Numbered from the stretch's first letter, positions 34,599 to 43,761 are shown. The stretch is 64,000 nucleotides of DNA from JANOMH01 sp031422295 (GCA_031422295.1 JANOQM010000084.1:62001-126000), one strand, 5' to 3'. Notes: generated by a model from the sequence alone, not told the origin. Numbers and translations: made by a program.

Positions 34599-37061
34599 CT
34601 AAAAATCCAGATGCTGCACGTTCAGCGCGTTTTCTTGAATGAACTGGCGGCGCGGTTCGACCACATCGCCCATCAGTTTGGTGAACAGATCGTCGGCCTC
34701 GGCCACATCGTCGATCTTGACTTGCAGCAGGGTGCGGGCGTCGGGGTCGAGCGTGGTTTCCCACAGTTGTTCGGGGTTCATTTCGCCCAGGCCCTTGTAG
34801 CGTTGCAGGGACAGGCCCTTTTCGCCCTCGGCCAGGATGGCCGCCAGCAGGTCCAGCGGGCCGTGGATCGCGTTGGTGCGGTCCTTGCGTATCAGCATGG
34901 CAGGCAGTTCATAGACCTCTTGCAGCGATTTGGTAAACGACCCCGCCCGGCGGGATTCACCTGACCGCAGCATCGGGCCGTCCAAAGTGCGGACTTCTTC
35001 GACCCCGCGCAGGATACGGGCCAGCCGGATGCCGTGGTCCTGGGTGATCCGGCCGCGCCAGCCGCGTTCCCATTCCGCGGCGATCAGGTCCAGCCGTTTG
35101 GCGACGGTATCAGCCACACCTTGCAGGTCGGCGTCCACCGCACCGGGCACAAAGGCCCCGGCGATGGCGGCCTGTTCCAGAATATGGCGGGGGTAATGGG
35201 TCGGAAACGCCTCGATCACCCGGCGCAACTGGCGCGCTTCTTCGACAACGCGCAGCAGGTCGGCCCCGGCCATTTCCGCCCCGGTGCCAAGGCGTAGCAC
35301 CGCGCCGTCGATGCCTTGCTGGATCAGGTATTCGTCAAGGGCAGCCTGGTCCTTGAGGTAAACCTCGGACTTGCCCCGCGCCACTTTGTACAGCGGCGGC
35401 TGCGCGATATACAGAAACCCGCCTTCGATCAGATGCGGCATGTGTCTGAAAAAGAACGTCAAAAGCAGGGTGCGGATATGGGCGCCGTCCACATCGGCGT
35501 CGGTCATGATGATGACTTTGTGGTAGCGCAGTTTGGCGATGTTGAACTCGTCGCGGCCAATGCCGGTGCCAAGCGCCATCACCAGATTGCCAATCTCCTG
35601 TGAGCCGAGCATCCGGTCAAACCGGGCGCGTTCGACGTTCAGGATTTTACCGCGCAGGGGCAATACGGCCTGGGTCATCCGGTTTCGGCCGGTCTGCGCT
35701 GAACCGCCTGCTGAGTCCCCTTCCACCAAGAAAACTTCCGTCTTGGACGGGTCTTTTTCGCTGCAATCCTTCAACTTTCCGGCCAGAAAGTTCACATCCA
35801 TCGCGGTTTTGCGCCGGGTCAGTTCGCGGGCCTTGCGGGCGGCTTCGCGGGCCAAAGCCGCCTCGATGATCTTGCCCACGACAACGCGGGCGATCTGGGG
35901 ATTTTCCTCGAACCATTCGGCCAGCTTTTCGCCGACCAGGCCTTCGACCGCGGGGCGGACTTCGGAGCTGACCAGTTTATCCTTGGTCTGGCTGGAGAAT
36001 TTCGGGTCCGGCACCTTGACCGACAGCACGCAGGTCAGCCCTTCGCGGGCATCATCCCCCGTAAAATCGACCTTTTCCTTTTTGGCGATGCCGCTGGATT
36101 GGGCGTAATTATTGATCGTCCGGGTCAATGCCGACCGGAACGCGGACAAATGCGTGCCACCGTCGCGCTGCGGGATGTTGTTGGTAAACGGCAGCACCAT
36201 TTCGTTATAGCTGTCGTTCCACCACATCGCCACTTCAACGCCAATTTCGTCGCGCATCGCGTTGATATAGATTGGTTCGGCCATAATCGACTGTTTCGAG
36301 CGGTCCAGATATTTGACAAATTCTTTGACCCCGCCGTCGTAGAACAATTCCAGATGCAGGGGTTCAGCGGGGCGGTCATCCTCCAATATGATCCTGACGC
36401 CGGAGTTCAGGAAGGCAAGTTCGCGCAGGCGTTTTTCGAGCGTGTGAAAATCGTAGTCCAGATTGGAAAACGTGCCTTCGGGAATGTTGGTTTTGGCGGC
36501 GGCCAGAAACCGCACCATCGTGCCGCGCTGCCCCGGTGCGGGGCCGAACGGGTAGACGTGGGTGACGCAATTGCCGTGTTCAAACCGGGCGCGATATTCG
36601 GTGTCATCGCGCCAGACGGTCAGTTCAAGCCATTCCGACAGCGCATTGACCACCGACACGCCGACGCCGTGCAAACCGCCCGAGACTTTGTAGGCATTGC
36701 CGCCTTCGTCGGTATTGTTGAATTTACCGCCCGCGTGCAACTGGGTCATGATCACCTCGGCTGCGGAAACGCCTTCCTCCTGGTGAATGCCCACTGGAAT
36801 CCCGCGCCCGTTGTCATGCACCGAAACTGACGAATCCGCATGGATTTTGACGCGCACAAAATTGGCATGCCCGGCCAAAGCCTCGTCAATGCCATTGTCT
36901 ACAACTTCGTAGACCATATGGTGCAGGCCCGACCCATCGTCAGTATCGCCGATATACATGCCGGGGCGTTTGCGGACGGCATCCAACCCCTTGAGAACCT
37001 TGATGGAATCGGCCCCGTATTCGTTCATGTTGGGGCCGTTCGGCGGGGTCGTGTCGGACAT
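34599..37061 (-). CDS. gyrB: DNA gyrase subunit B
   Basis: This 820-residue type II topoisomerase subunit supplies the ATPase and Toprim parts of gyrase. GHKL motifs EVVDNGIDEALAGH and DNGRGIPVGIHQEEG are present. The Toprim motifs are EGDSAGGSA and DADVDGAHIRTLLL, and the C-terminal QRYKGLGEMNPEQLWETT motif follows. The gene closes the leftward replication block dnaA-dnaN-recF-gyrB, with GNAT and LysE-type genes inserted before it. Confidence 0.97.
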   Translation of the reverse strand: MSDTTPPNGPNMNEYGADSIKVLKGLDAVRKRPGMYIGDTDDGSGLHHMVYEVVDNGIDEALAGHANFVRVKIHADSSVSVHDNGRGIPVGIHQEEGVSAAEVIMTQLHAGGKFNNTDEGGNAYKVSGGLHGVGVSVVNALSEWLELTVWRDDTEYRARFEHGNCVTHVYPFGPAPGQRGTMVRFLAAAKTNIPEGTFSNLDYDFHTLEKRLRELAFLNSGVRIILEDDRPAEPLHLELFYDGGVKEFVKYLDRSKQSIMAEPIYINAMRDEIGVEVAMWWNDSYNEMVLPFTNNIPQRDGGTHLSAFRSALTRTINNYAQSSGIAKKEKVDFTGDDAREGLTCVLSVKVPDPKFSSQTKDKLVSSEVRPAVEGLVGEKLAEWFEENPQIARVVVGKIIEAALAREAARKARELTRRKTAMDVNFLAGKLKDCSEKDPSKTEVFLVEGDSAGGSAQTGRNRMTQAVLPLRGKILNVERARFDRMLGSQEIGNLVMALGTGIGRDEFNIAKLRYHKVIIMTDADVDGAHIRTLLLTFFFRHMPHLIEGGFLYIAQPPLYKVARGKSEVYLKDQAALDEYLIQQGIDGAVLRLGTGAEMAGADLLRVVEEARQLRRVIEAFPTHYPRHILEQAAIAGAFVPGAVDADLQGVADTVAKRLDLIAAEWERGWRGRITQDHGIRLARILRGVEEVRTLDGPMLRSGESRRAGSFTKSLQEVYELPAMLIRKDRTNAIHGPLDLLAAILAEGEKGLSLQRYKGLGEMNPEQLWETTLDPDARTLLQVKIDDVAEADDLFTKLMGDVVEPRRQFIQENALNVQHLDF

Positions 37062-37139
37062 GCGGATTTTCCTGCGAAATTACCTGCGCAAGATACGAGT
37101 ACTGGGGGGGAATGTCACGCGGAACCGCTATATTTTGCG

Positions 37140-37760
37140 TCATAGCAGGAGGATCAGAAGCCCGACGCCGATCAGCAAAGTTCCGGCGATCTGGTTGGTC
37201 CGCCGCACGGCGCTGGGGGTGGTCAGAAAGGCCCGCACGGTGCCGATGAAATAGGCCAGACACAGGTTGCCGAGCAGCGGGATGATGACCGAAACCGCAA
37301 GGATTGCGGCAATGTCTGGCATGGTCAGCCGGGTCACGTCAAAGAACCCGGGCAGCATCCCGCCGTAGAACAGGATGGCTTTTGGGTTGGCGAGGATCAC
37401 CGCGACCCCGGCCAGAAATCCGGCCCACATGCCGGGTTTGGTCAGGCTGCTATCGGCCCCGATGGTCTTGTCGGCGTTGCGGATAATCATCAGCCCCATG
37501 ATCAGGAAGGTGGCGCAGGCGACCCATTTCATCATGTCGAGGAAGTTTTCGAACTGACTGAGCACCCAGCCCATGCCCAGAATGGCAAGCAGCGGCCAGA
37601 GGATATCGCCAATCGACACGCCCACCGCCAATGGCCAAGCCGCCCGGAACCCACCGGTCAGCGCCCGCGCGGTCAGGGCCACCCAGACCGGGCCGGGGGT
37701 CAGGAACAGCAGAAAGATGCCAAACGCATAGATCGCAAGATCGGTTAGGGAAATCGTCAT
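37140..37760 (-). CDS. LysE/RhtB-family amino acid exporter
   Basis: This 206-residue protein has about six hydrophobic segments. It carries the LysE hallmark near the N-terminus (LFLTPGPVWVALTARALTGG) and later GFLAGVAVILANPKAILFYG. Such proteins export amino acids or their analogues. It starts 10 bp from the GNAT gene stop, and 78 bp separate it from gyrB; all three probably share a transcript. Confidence 0.88.
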   Translation of the reverse strand: MTISLTDLAIYAFGIFLLFLTPGPVWVALTARALTGGFRAAWPLAVGVSIGDILWPLLAILGMGWVLSQFENFLDMMKWVACATFLIMGLMIIRNADKTIGADSSLTKPGMWAGFLAGVAVILANPKAILFYGGMLPGFFDVTRLTMPDIAAILAVSVIIPLLGNLCLAYFIGTVRAFLTTPSAVRRTNQIAGTLLIGVGLLILLL

Positions 37761-37769
37761 GGCCGGGGT

Positions 37770-38294
37770 TTAGAACAGGTGGCCCAGCATGTCGAGATCG
37801 GCCCCAACCGGCCAGATAGCATCGCCCAGCGGCAGGACCATCAGGCTGTCGGATTGGGCTGTCTGGGTCCGCACTGTCCGGGCCTTGTGGATAACTGTAT
37901 GGCGCATCCGGTTCTGCACGGCGCGAAACCCGGCGGCGGCATAGAGTTTTGCGTCGCCGAACAGCAGGAGATGGGCGGCGAGCGAAGCCTGCGCCTCGGC
38001 AATGGCAGCCTGTAACAATGCCGCCGCAATCCCTTGGCCCCTGTGGGCAGGGTCGGTGGCCACTTCGGCCAGCCCGATGATTGGTGTCAGGGTGTCGCCA
38101 ATCCGGATATCACGAAAGATCAGCGCCATATGCCCAATGACATACGGGGCGCGGATGACCAGCCGCAGGTGATGGCGCTGGCGGAAATAGCTGCGGCCGG
38201 TAAAATCGGTGGGAAAGCTGCGTTCCATAAGTTGCGCGATTTGCACCTCGTCCAGCGGGGTCAGGCGCAGTTCCTCGATGCGCTCAATCTGCAT
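37770..38294 (-). CDS. GNAT family N-acetyltransferase
   Basis: This 174-residue protein has the acetyl-CoA binding signature in PAHRGQGIAAALLQAAIAEA (the R-x2-G-x-G/A loop), followed by the LFGDAKLYAAAGFRAV motif. The acceptor substrate is unknown. ATG 38294 overlaps the stop of a 20-codon ORF, which in turn overlaps the recF stop, so translation of the three is probably coupled. Confidence 0.85.
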   Translation of the reverse strand: MQIERIEELRLTPLDEVQIAQLMERSFPTDFTGRSYFRQRHHLRLVIRAPYVIGHMALIFRDIRIGDTLTPIIGLAEVATDPAHRGQGIAAALLQAAIAEAQASLAAHLLLFGDAKLYAAAGFRAVQNRMRHTVIHKARTVRTQTAQSDSLMVLPLGDAIWPVGADLDMLGHLF

Positions 38295-38346
38295 GGGGTA
38301 CTGTCAGCGAGCCATCGGCGGCCAAGGTGACGCGCTGTGGGGTCAT
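38284..38346 (-). CDS. 20-codon ORF bridging recF and the GNAT gene
   Basis: The frame MTPQRVTLAADGSLTVPHAD begins at ATG 38346, whose bases overlap the recF stop as ATGA. It ends at 38284, inside the start of the GNAT gene. The sequence faintly resembles the first strand of AbrB/MraZ-type DNA-binding domains, but it is far too short for one. It may be a coupling peptide, a remnant, or a chance frame in a 48-bp gap. Confidence 0.3.
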   Translation of the reverse strand: MTPQRVTLAADGSLTVPHAD

Positions 38347-39449
38347 AGTGGCGGCCTTTCGGTTAGCGCTGAGGTGCCTGCGGTTTCTGTGACTTCGATG
38401 TATTGGGCGCGGGGGCCAAGGGCAGTGAACAGCTCGGCCTCCGTCCCGGTCATAAACGCCTGTGCCCCAAGGGCACAGATTTCGTCATAAAGGGCAGCCC
38501 GCCGGGTAGCGTCAAGATGGGCAGCAACTTCGTCCAGCAGGATGATCGGGGCGGCCCCGAAATCCTGCGCCAAAGCCCGCGCGTTGGCCAGGATCAGCGA
38601 GATCAGCAGCGCCTTTTGCTCTCCGGTCGAACAGTCTCGCGCGGGCATGCCCTTGGTGGCCCAGATGGCATCGACATCGACGCGGTGCGCGCCGATCAGG
38701 GTGCGCCCGGCTGACAGGTCACGCGGGCGGCTGGCGGCGAGGGCGTCGCGCAGGGCATCTTCGGTGTCGGGCAGGGGTGTTTCGGGATGAGTCAGGGTCA
38801 GCTGTGCTGCGGGAAACAGCGTGTCGGCCTGGGCTTGGGCGGCTTGCAAGGCGGCAATTGCGGCAATGCGCCCGGCCTGGATGGCCGCCCCGCTATGGGC
38901 CATGTGCTGTTCCAACGCCGTGTACCAATGGGGGTCGCGCACCATATCTTTCAGCAGCCGGTTACGTTCGCGCATGGATTTTTCATAATCCAGCACCGCC
39001 TCGGCATGGCCGGGATCAAAGCTCATCGCGGTACGGTCAAGAAAACTGCGCCGCCCGTCGGCCCCTTCGATCCACAGTCGGTCCATCGCCGGGACCAGCC
39101 AGAGGATGCGGGCGATGCGGCCAAGCGCCAGTTGCGGCGTGGCTTTGCCATCAATGCGGACAGCCCGCGCCTGCCCGGGTTCGGCCCAGGTCTCGACCTC
39201 GTGGGTGTGGTGTGGGGTGCGGATCAGGGCGGTGACCTTCCAGCCCAAAGCCTCGGGCCGGCGGACCAAATCATCGGTCGCGGCCCGGCGCAGGCCACGG
39301 CCGGGGGACAGCAGGGATACCGCCTCGATCAGATTGGTCTTGCCCGCGCCATTGGGGCCAAACAAGGCGACGGGGCGGCCATCCAAGGCCAGTTCGGCCC
39401 GCCGGTGCGAGCGGAAATGAGAGAGGGTGAGGCTATCGAGGGCGGTCAT
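38343..39449 (-). CDS. recF: DNA replication and repair protein RecF
   Basis: This 368-residue SMC-like ATPase helps load RecA at gaps. Walker A is FGPNGAGKTNLIEAV, the signature is STGEQKALLISLILANAR and Walker B is PIILLDEVAAHLDATRR, all intact. Its start overlaps the 3' end of the NYN-domain gene by 17 bp. The order dnaN-recF-gyrB is ancestral; the NYN gene is the intruder. Confidence 0.95.
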   Translation of the reverse strand: MTALDSLTLSHFRSHRRAELALDGRPVALFGPNGAGKTNLIEAVSLLSPGRGLRRAATDDLVRRPEALGWKVTALIRTPHHTHEVETWAEPGQARAVRIDGKATPQLALGRIARILWLVPAMDRLWIEGADGRRSFLDRTAMSFDPGHAEAVLDYEKSMRERNRLLKDMVRDPHWYTALEQHMAHSGAAIQAGRIAAIAALQAAQAQADTLFPAAQLTLTHPETPLPDTEDALRDALAASRPRDLSAGRTLIGAHRVDVDAIWATKGMPARDCSTGEQKALLISLILANARALAQDFGAAPIILLDEVAAHLDATRRAALYDEICALGAQAFMTGTEAELFTALGPRAQYIEVTETAGTSALTERPPL

Positions 39450-40104
39450 CGGGGTGCACCCAGCCGAGGGGTGGAGCGTAAGCGGAAGGTCGCGGGATAG
39501 ACCTGCCCTGAGTCGGGGTCACAATAGCAGGCAAGATGGCTGCATCGATCTGATCCTCGCGCAGTTTGATGACGGCGTCGGCAGCATCGCGCAAATGATG
39601 CAACTTGTGGTCACGACCCGGCGGAACAACCACGATTCGCTTGATATGAGGGTGATGTTGTTTCAAAAACCGCAAAGTCGATGCTTGATCCGTATCGGCA
39701 GTCACCAAGAAGACGACATCGACATGTCCCCTGCAGACGTCGTGATATGCGGACAGCGCAATATTGATATCCGTTTCCTTTTCGCGCGGTTGCAACCATG
39801 ACCTGCCGCAATCCCTGCACGACATCGGTTCGTGGGTCGTGTGCCCGAGAACTACATTGACGCCAAACGCTTGTTGCGCCGCGTTATAGGCCTCGTGTCG
39901 TTTTCGCTTTTCAAAATCACCGGGAAAAAACGCTGTGCAAAACACCAATCGATCAATCTGATGCGCATGGCCTTTGGCAAAGTTCTCTGACAAGCGTCGG
40001 AGGTTGAGCCATTTAAAATAGGGCTTTTTCAGATCATCAAGCGCATGATACATGTTGAAACCGTCGACATACACGCCGCCACGCAAACGCGGGCTTATTG
40101 ACAT
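39433..40104 (-). CDS. NYN-domain (PIN-like) nuclease-type protein inserted between dnaN and recF
   Basis: This 223-residue protein matches the NYN/LabA-like fold. It has a first acidic site VYVDGFNMYHALDD (Asp 14), a second one in REKETDINIALSAYH, and a third in VFLVTADTDQASTL. These are the positions expected to hold the metal for RNA cleavage. A CxxC pair (MSCRDCGRSW) suggests a small zinc site. A Pro-rich C-terminal tail follows. It starts 90 bp after dnaN and overlaps recF by 17 bp, so it is embedded in the replication operon. Its target is unknown. Confidence 0.85.
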   Translation of the reverse strand: MSISPRLRGGVYVDGFNMYHALDDLKKPYFKWLNLRRLSENFAKGHAHQIDRLVFCTAFFPGDFEKRKRHEAYNAAQQAFGVNVVLGHTTHEPMSCRDCGRSWLQPREKETDINIALSAYHDVCRGHVDVVFLVTADTDQASTLRFLKQHHPHIKRIVVVPPGRDHKLHHLRDAADAVIKLREDQIDAAILPAIVTPTQGRSIPRPSAYAPPLGWVHPDDRPR

Positions 40105-40160
40105 CTTAACTCCTAACAGCTATCTAGAACTTGCAACGCCGTATGGCACGCCCAGCGGCC

Positions 40161-40184
40161 CCCCGCGAACCACGGTTCGCGGGG
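40161..40184. other. Strong hairpin between dnaN and the NYN gene
   Basis: CCCCGCGAAC (40161-40170) pairs with GTTCGCGGGG (40175-40184) around CACG. The T-rich flank (ATTTTGTTT) follows on the plus strand, so it would terminate rightward transcription. On the leftward dnaN mRNA it would be a stable structure without a U-tract, perhaps an RNA processing or stability point. Confidence 0.5.
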
Positions 40185-40194
40185 ATTTTGTTTG

Positions 40195-41313
40195 TCAGAC
40201 CCGCATTGGCATGACGACATAGACGGCCGACATATCATTGCCTTCGCGCATCAGGGTGGGATCGCCCGAGGAGTTGAACAGGAACACGGCGTTTTCGCGG
40301 TCAACCTGGGAGGCGATTTCCAGCAGGTATTTGGCGTTGAACCCAATCTCCAGTTTCTCATCGCCATACGCCACGGCCAGTTCTTCTTCGGCATTGCCAG
40401 TGTCGGGGGCATTGACGGACAGGATCAGGCGGTCTTCGTCCAGTGACAATTTCACCGCGCGGGAGCGTTCGGAGGACACTGTCGCGACGCGGTCCACGGC
40501 CCGGGCAAATTCGGCGGCGTCGACCTCGAGCCGCTTGGTGTTGCCCTGCGGGATGACGCGGGTGTAATCGGGGAAGGTGCCGTCGATGACTTTGGAGGTC
40601 AGGGTGATGGTGGGCGTTGCAAAGCGGATTTTGGTTTCGGACACAGACACCGCGATAATCGCATTGTCGTCGTCCAGCAGTTTGCGCAATTCGCCGACGG
40701 TTTTGCGCGGCACGATAACGCCTGCCATGCCTTCGGCCCCCATTGGCAGGGGCGCGTCAATCCGTGCCAGACGGTGGCCGTCGGTGGCGACACAGCGCAG
40801 GACTTTCGCGCCGTCGCTGTCGGAGACATGCATGTATACGCCGTTCAGGTAATACCGGGTTTCTTCAGTTGAAATCGCAAATTTGGATTTGTCGAACAGG
40901 CGGCGCAGCACCGGCGCGGGCGCGCTGAAATTGCTGGCGTAATCCGAGGAGGCCATGACCGGGAAATCTTCGCGCGGCAGGGTGGCGAGGGCAAAGTTTG
41001 ACCGGCCCGCCTCGATCGTCAGCCGTCCGGTCTGGGCATTGTCGGACAAAGTGACAAGCGCCCCGTCGGGCAGTTTGCGCACAATCTCGTTCAGGGTGAC
41101 GGCCGAAACTGTGGTCGCCCCGGCGCGATCAACCTTGGCGGGGGCCACATCCACCACTTCGATATCCAGATCGGTGGCGCGGAAACGGGCCGTATCGCCT
41201 TCGGCCTCGATCAGCACATTGGCGAGGATCGGAATGGTGTTGCGCCGTTCGACCACGGATTGCGCCTGTGCGACTGCCTTGAGCAGGGCGCTTCGTTCGA
41301 TGCTGAATTTCAT
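40195..41313 (-). CDS. dnaN: DNA polymerase III subunit beta (sliding clamp)
   Basis: This 372-residue protein is the ring that tethers the replicative polymerase. The N-terminus MKFSIERSALLKAVAQAQSV and the domain motifs (RRNTIPILANVLIEA; ATDGHRLARIDAP; C-terminal YVVMPMRV) match the family over its full length. It follows dnaA by 108 bp in the same direction. Confidence 0.97.
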   Translation of the reverse strand: MKFSIERSALLKAVAQAQSVVERRNTIPILANVLIEAEGDTARFRATDLDIEVVDVAPAKVDRAGATTVSAVTLNEIVRKLPDGALVTLSDNAQTGRLTIEAGRSNFALATLPREDFPVMASSDYASNFSAPAPVLRRLFDKSKFAISTEETRYYLNGVYMHVSDSDGAKVLRCVATDGHRLARIDAPLPMGAEGMAGVIVPRKTVGELRKLLDDDNAIIAVSVSETKIRFATPTITLTSKVIDGTFPDYTRVIPQGNTKRLEVDAAEFARAVDRVATVSSERSRAVKLSLDEDRLILSVNAPDTGNAEEELAVAYGDEKLEIGFNAKYLLEIASQVDRENAVFLFNSSGDPTLMREGNDMSAVYVVMPMRV

Positions 41314-41421
41314 GTCTCAAGCTCCGCCTTTGGCCATCACCGGGCCGGGATGCGAAAACTACCCGTTTTCGCGCCGCGCTCAAGTGGTATTGTTACTGTC
41401 GTGATGAGTGTTGCCTTGGGG

Positions 41422-42762
41422 TCAGGCCTCAAGCGCGCGGCGCAGCAGTTCCAGATCATCGGCGATCTGGCTGTCTATAGCCTTGAGTTCTTCGATCCGC
41501 TTTACCCCGTGCATGATTGTCGTGTGATCGCGCCCGCCAAAGCGCCGCCCGATTTCGGGCAGGGACCGGTTGGTCATATGTTTGGCCAGATACATCGCAA
41601 TTTGCCGGGGCCGGGCATAGCTGCGCAGCCGTTTCGGCCCGACCAGATCGGACAGGCGGATATTGAAATGTTCGGACACTTTGCGCTGAATCTCTTCGAT
41701 GGTGATTTTGCGATCACTGGCGCGCAGAATGTCGGCCAGACAATCGGTGGTCAGTTCCAGCGAGATTTCGCGACCCACCAGGCTGGCAAAAGCGAACAGC
41801 CGGGTCAGCGCCCCCTCGAGCACGCGGACATTGGTTGAGATGCGGTGCGCCAGAAATTGCAGCACCCCGTCGCGGATGACCAGCCCGGCATATTGGGATT
41901 TGTAAAACTCGACTTTGGATTGCAGGATGCCCAGCCGCAATTCGTAATCGGTGGGATGCAGATCAACCACGAGGCCGCATTGCAGGCGCGATTTGATCCG
42001 GTCCTCGAGATCCTTGATTTCACCGGGGGCACGGTCGGCGGAAATGATGATTTGTTTTTGACCATCGACCAGCGCGTTGAAGGTGTGAAAAAATTCTTCC
42101 TGGGTGCTGTCTTTGCCAGCCATGAATTGCACATCATCGACCATCAGCACATCGACCGAGCGGAACAATTGTTTGAAATCCATCATCCGGCGTTCGCGCA
42201 AGGCATTGATGAACCGGTACATGAATTGTTCGGCGGACAGATACAGCACATTCAGGTTGGGCTGACGTGCCCGCAGTTCATGCGCGATGGCATGCATCAG
42301 ATGGGTTTTGCCAAGGCCGACGCCGCCATACAGGAACAAAGGATTAAACGTGACCGGCCCGCCCTCGGCGACGCGGCGGGCGGCGGCATGGGCCAGTTCA
42401 TTGGGTTTGCCGACCACAAAGCGATCAAATGTAAAGCGGGCATCCAGGGCTGCAACCCGGTCTTCGGGCTCCGCACTGGCCTCGGTCGTATCCTGCGATT
42501 TCGACGGTGCCCGCCGGGAATTGGCCGCGATGGCAAAGGACAGTCGCTGCACGGACGCGCCCGAGCGGTTCAGGTGATACAGAATCGCATCGCCAAAATT
42601 CTGCGAGACGTAATTTCCCATGAACGTGGTGGGCACATGAAACGTCGCCACCCCTTCGGTCAGGGCGCCGAATTCCAGTGGTTCGATCCAGTTGCTGTAA
42701 TTATGCCCGCCAACAGTGCCGCGCAGCCCTTCACGGACTTGCGTCCATTTGTCATTCGTCAT
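41422..42762 (-). CDS. dnaA: Chromosomal replication initiator protein DnaA
   Basis: This 446-residue AAA+ protein binds the origin and starts replication. Walker A GGVGLGKTHLMHAI, Walker B VLMVDDVQFMAGK and the C-terminal DnaA-box recognition helix (RRFGGRDHTTIMHGVKRIEE) are intact. It is slightly shorter than the Escherichia coli protein because the linker domain is reduced. The 729-bp gap on its upstream side, before rpsT, is a candidate regulatory or origin region. Confidence 0.97.
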   Translation of the reverse strand: MTNDKWTQVREGLRGTVGGHNYSNWIEPLEFGALTEGVATFHVPTTFMGNYVSQNFGDAILYHLNRSGASVQRLSFAIAANSRRAPSKSQDTTEASAEPEDRVAALDARFTFDRFVVGKPNELAHAAARRVAEGGPVTFNPLFLYGGVGLGKTHLMHAIAHELRARQPNLNVLYLSAEQFMYRFINALRERRMMDFKQLFRSVDVLMVDDVQFMAGKDSTQEEFFHTFNALVDGQKQIIISADRAPGEIKDLEDRIKSRLQCGLVVDLHPTDYELRLGILQSKVEFYKSQYAGLVIRDGVLQFLAHRISTNVRVLEGALTRLFAFASLVGREISLELTTDCLADILRASDRKITIEEIQRKVSEHFNIRLSDLVGPKRLRSYARPRQIAMYLAKHMTNRSLPEIGRRFGGRDHTTIMHGVKRIEELKAIDSQIADDLELLRRALEA

Positions 42763-43420
42763 TCGCTTACCAAACCTATTGCATGCCCAAGTTCGTCCCG
42801 GAGCGAAACCATCGCCCCGCAGCGGCCCCTTCCCAAAAAGGCCGCAGTCCCCAAACGATTCACCCCTGTTCGGGTCGCACCAGAGTCAGTGCCGGGACCC
42901 AACCCCCGGCCACCAGTTGTCCCGGCCCTGTCAGCGACGCGGCATGCGCTGTCTGACCCGCCCAAGGGTAGACAGTGCGCGGCGCATTGCTGTGGGGTCC
43001 AATTTTCTGCCCCGACCAACGGTCAGACCAGATTGCAAAAAGACTACCGGCCGCGCTGGAAACCAGTGCAGCGCCGCCGTCTTTTGGTCCATAGACGCGC
43101 TGTTGTAACGCAGATTGATACCAAACCGACAAAGGTTGGTTTCAACGTCGCAGAGCGCCTACTATGTGCTTGTTCCCCCAGGAACGAAGTGAATCGCCTG
43201 ATCAAGCTAGCAAGGGCTTTGACTGCCGATCAACTGAACAACGCGCTTGACTCGGGGATTGATCGAAAAGAATCTAGGACCCCGTTGAATCTGTGGACCT
43301 TAACCCGAACTCTGTGGCGGCGGCGCAAAATCGCCGCGCGAAGAGTAACGCCGATCATTTGATCACTTGACAGAAGAACTGGCTGAGTCGCGTCGAATCT
43401 GGGCATGAAATGGCCGAATG
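42763..43420. other. Long non-coding gap between dnaA and rpsT with clustered GANTC sites; possible origin region
   Basis: No convincing gene is seen here. GANTC, the CcrM methylation site, occurs at 42857, 42883, 43191, 43249, 43270, 43287, 43385 and 43395. Six of these fall within 209 bp, against about one per 256 bp expected by chance. Only degenerate DnaA-box-like hexamers are visible (TGTGGA at 43292), with no full consensus 9-mer. The region must hold the dnaA promoter; an oriC role is inference. Confidence 0.4.
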
Positions 43421-43454
43421 CCAAAAGGGCGCGCCTGCTGGCACGCCCTTTTGG
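43421..43454 (-). terminator. Intrinsic terminator of rpsT
   Basis: CCAAAAGGGCG...CGCCCTTTTGG forms a long stem with a short loop, bounded by an A-tract on one side and a T-tract on the other. It can therefore work in both directions. It lies 37 bp after the rpsT stop. Confidence 0.8.
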
Positions 43455-43491
43455 TCTTCCAATCGCAGCGGGGTAACCCCCGCCCGAGAAA

Positions 43492-43761
43492 TTACGCGGT
43501 CACCAGCGCCTTGACCCGGCTGGACAAGCGCGACATTTTACGCGCAGCAGTGTTTTTATGGACCACACCCTTGGTCACGCCGCGCATCAGTTCGGGCTGT
43601 GCATCGCGCAGGGCGGCCTTGGCGGCATCGGCGCTGCCAGAGGTGATCGCCTCTTCGACTTTGCGCAGGAAAGTGCGGATGCGGCTGCGGCGCATTTTGT
43701 TAACGGCAAAGCGGGCCTCGTTCTGGCGAGCGCGCTTTTCGGATTGTGGGCTGTTGGCCAT
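43492..43761 (-). CDS. rpsT: 30S ribosomal protein S20
   Basis: This 89-residue basic protein binds 16S rRNA early in small-subunit assembly. The N-terminus MANSPQSEKRARQNEARFAV and the central RIRTFLRKVEEAI stretch match S20 over its whole length. It lies upstream of dnaA in the same direction, a common alphaproteobacterial order. Confidence 0.95.
   Translation of the reverse strand: MANSPQSEKRARQNEARFAVNKMRRSRIRTFLRKVEEAITSGSADAAKAALRDAQPELMRGVTKGVVHKNTAARKMSRLSSRVKALVTA

Noticed and set aside
41845..43362. 505-residue plus-strand open frame opposite dnaA
   Set aside because: Its first two-thirds are the antisense of dnaA, its composition (His/Gln/Arg-rich) is typical of antisense frames in high-G+C DNA, and no motif is present.
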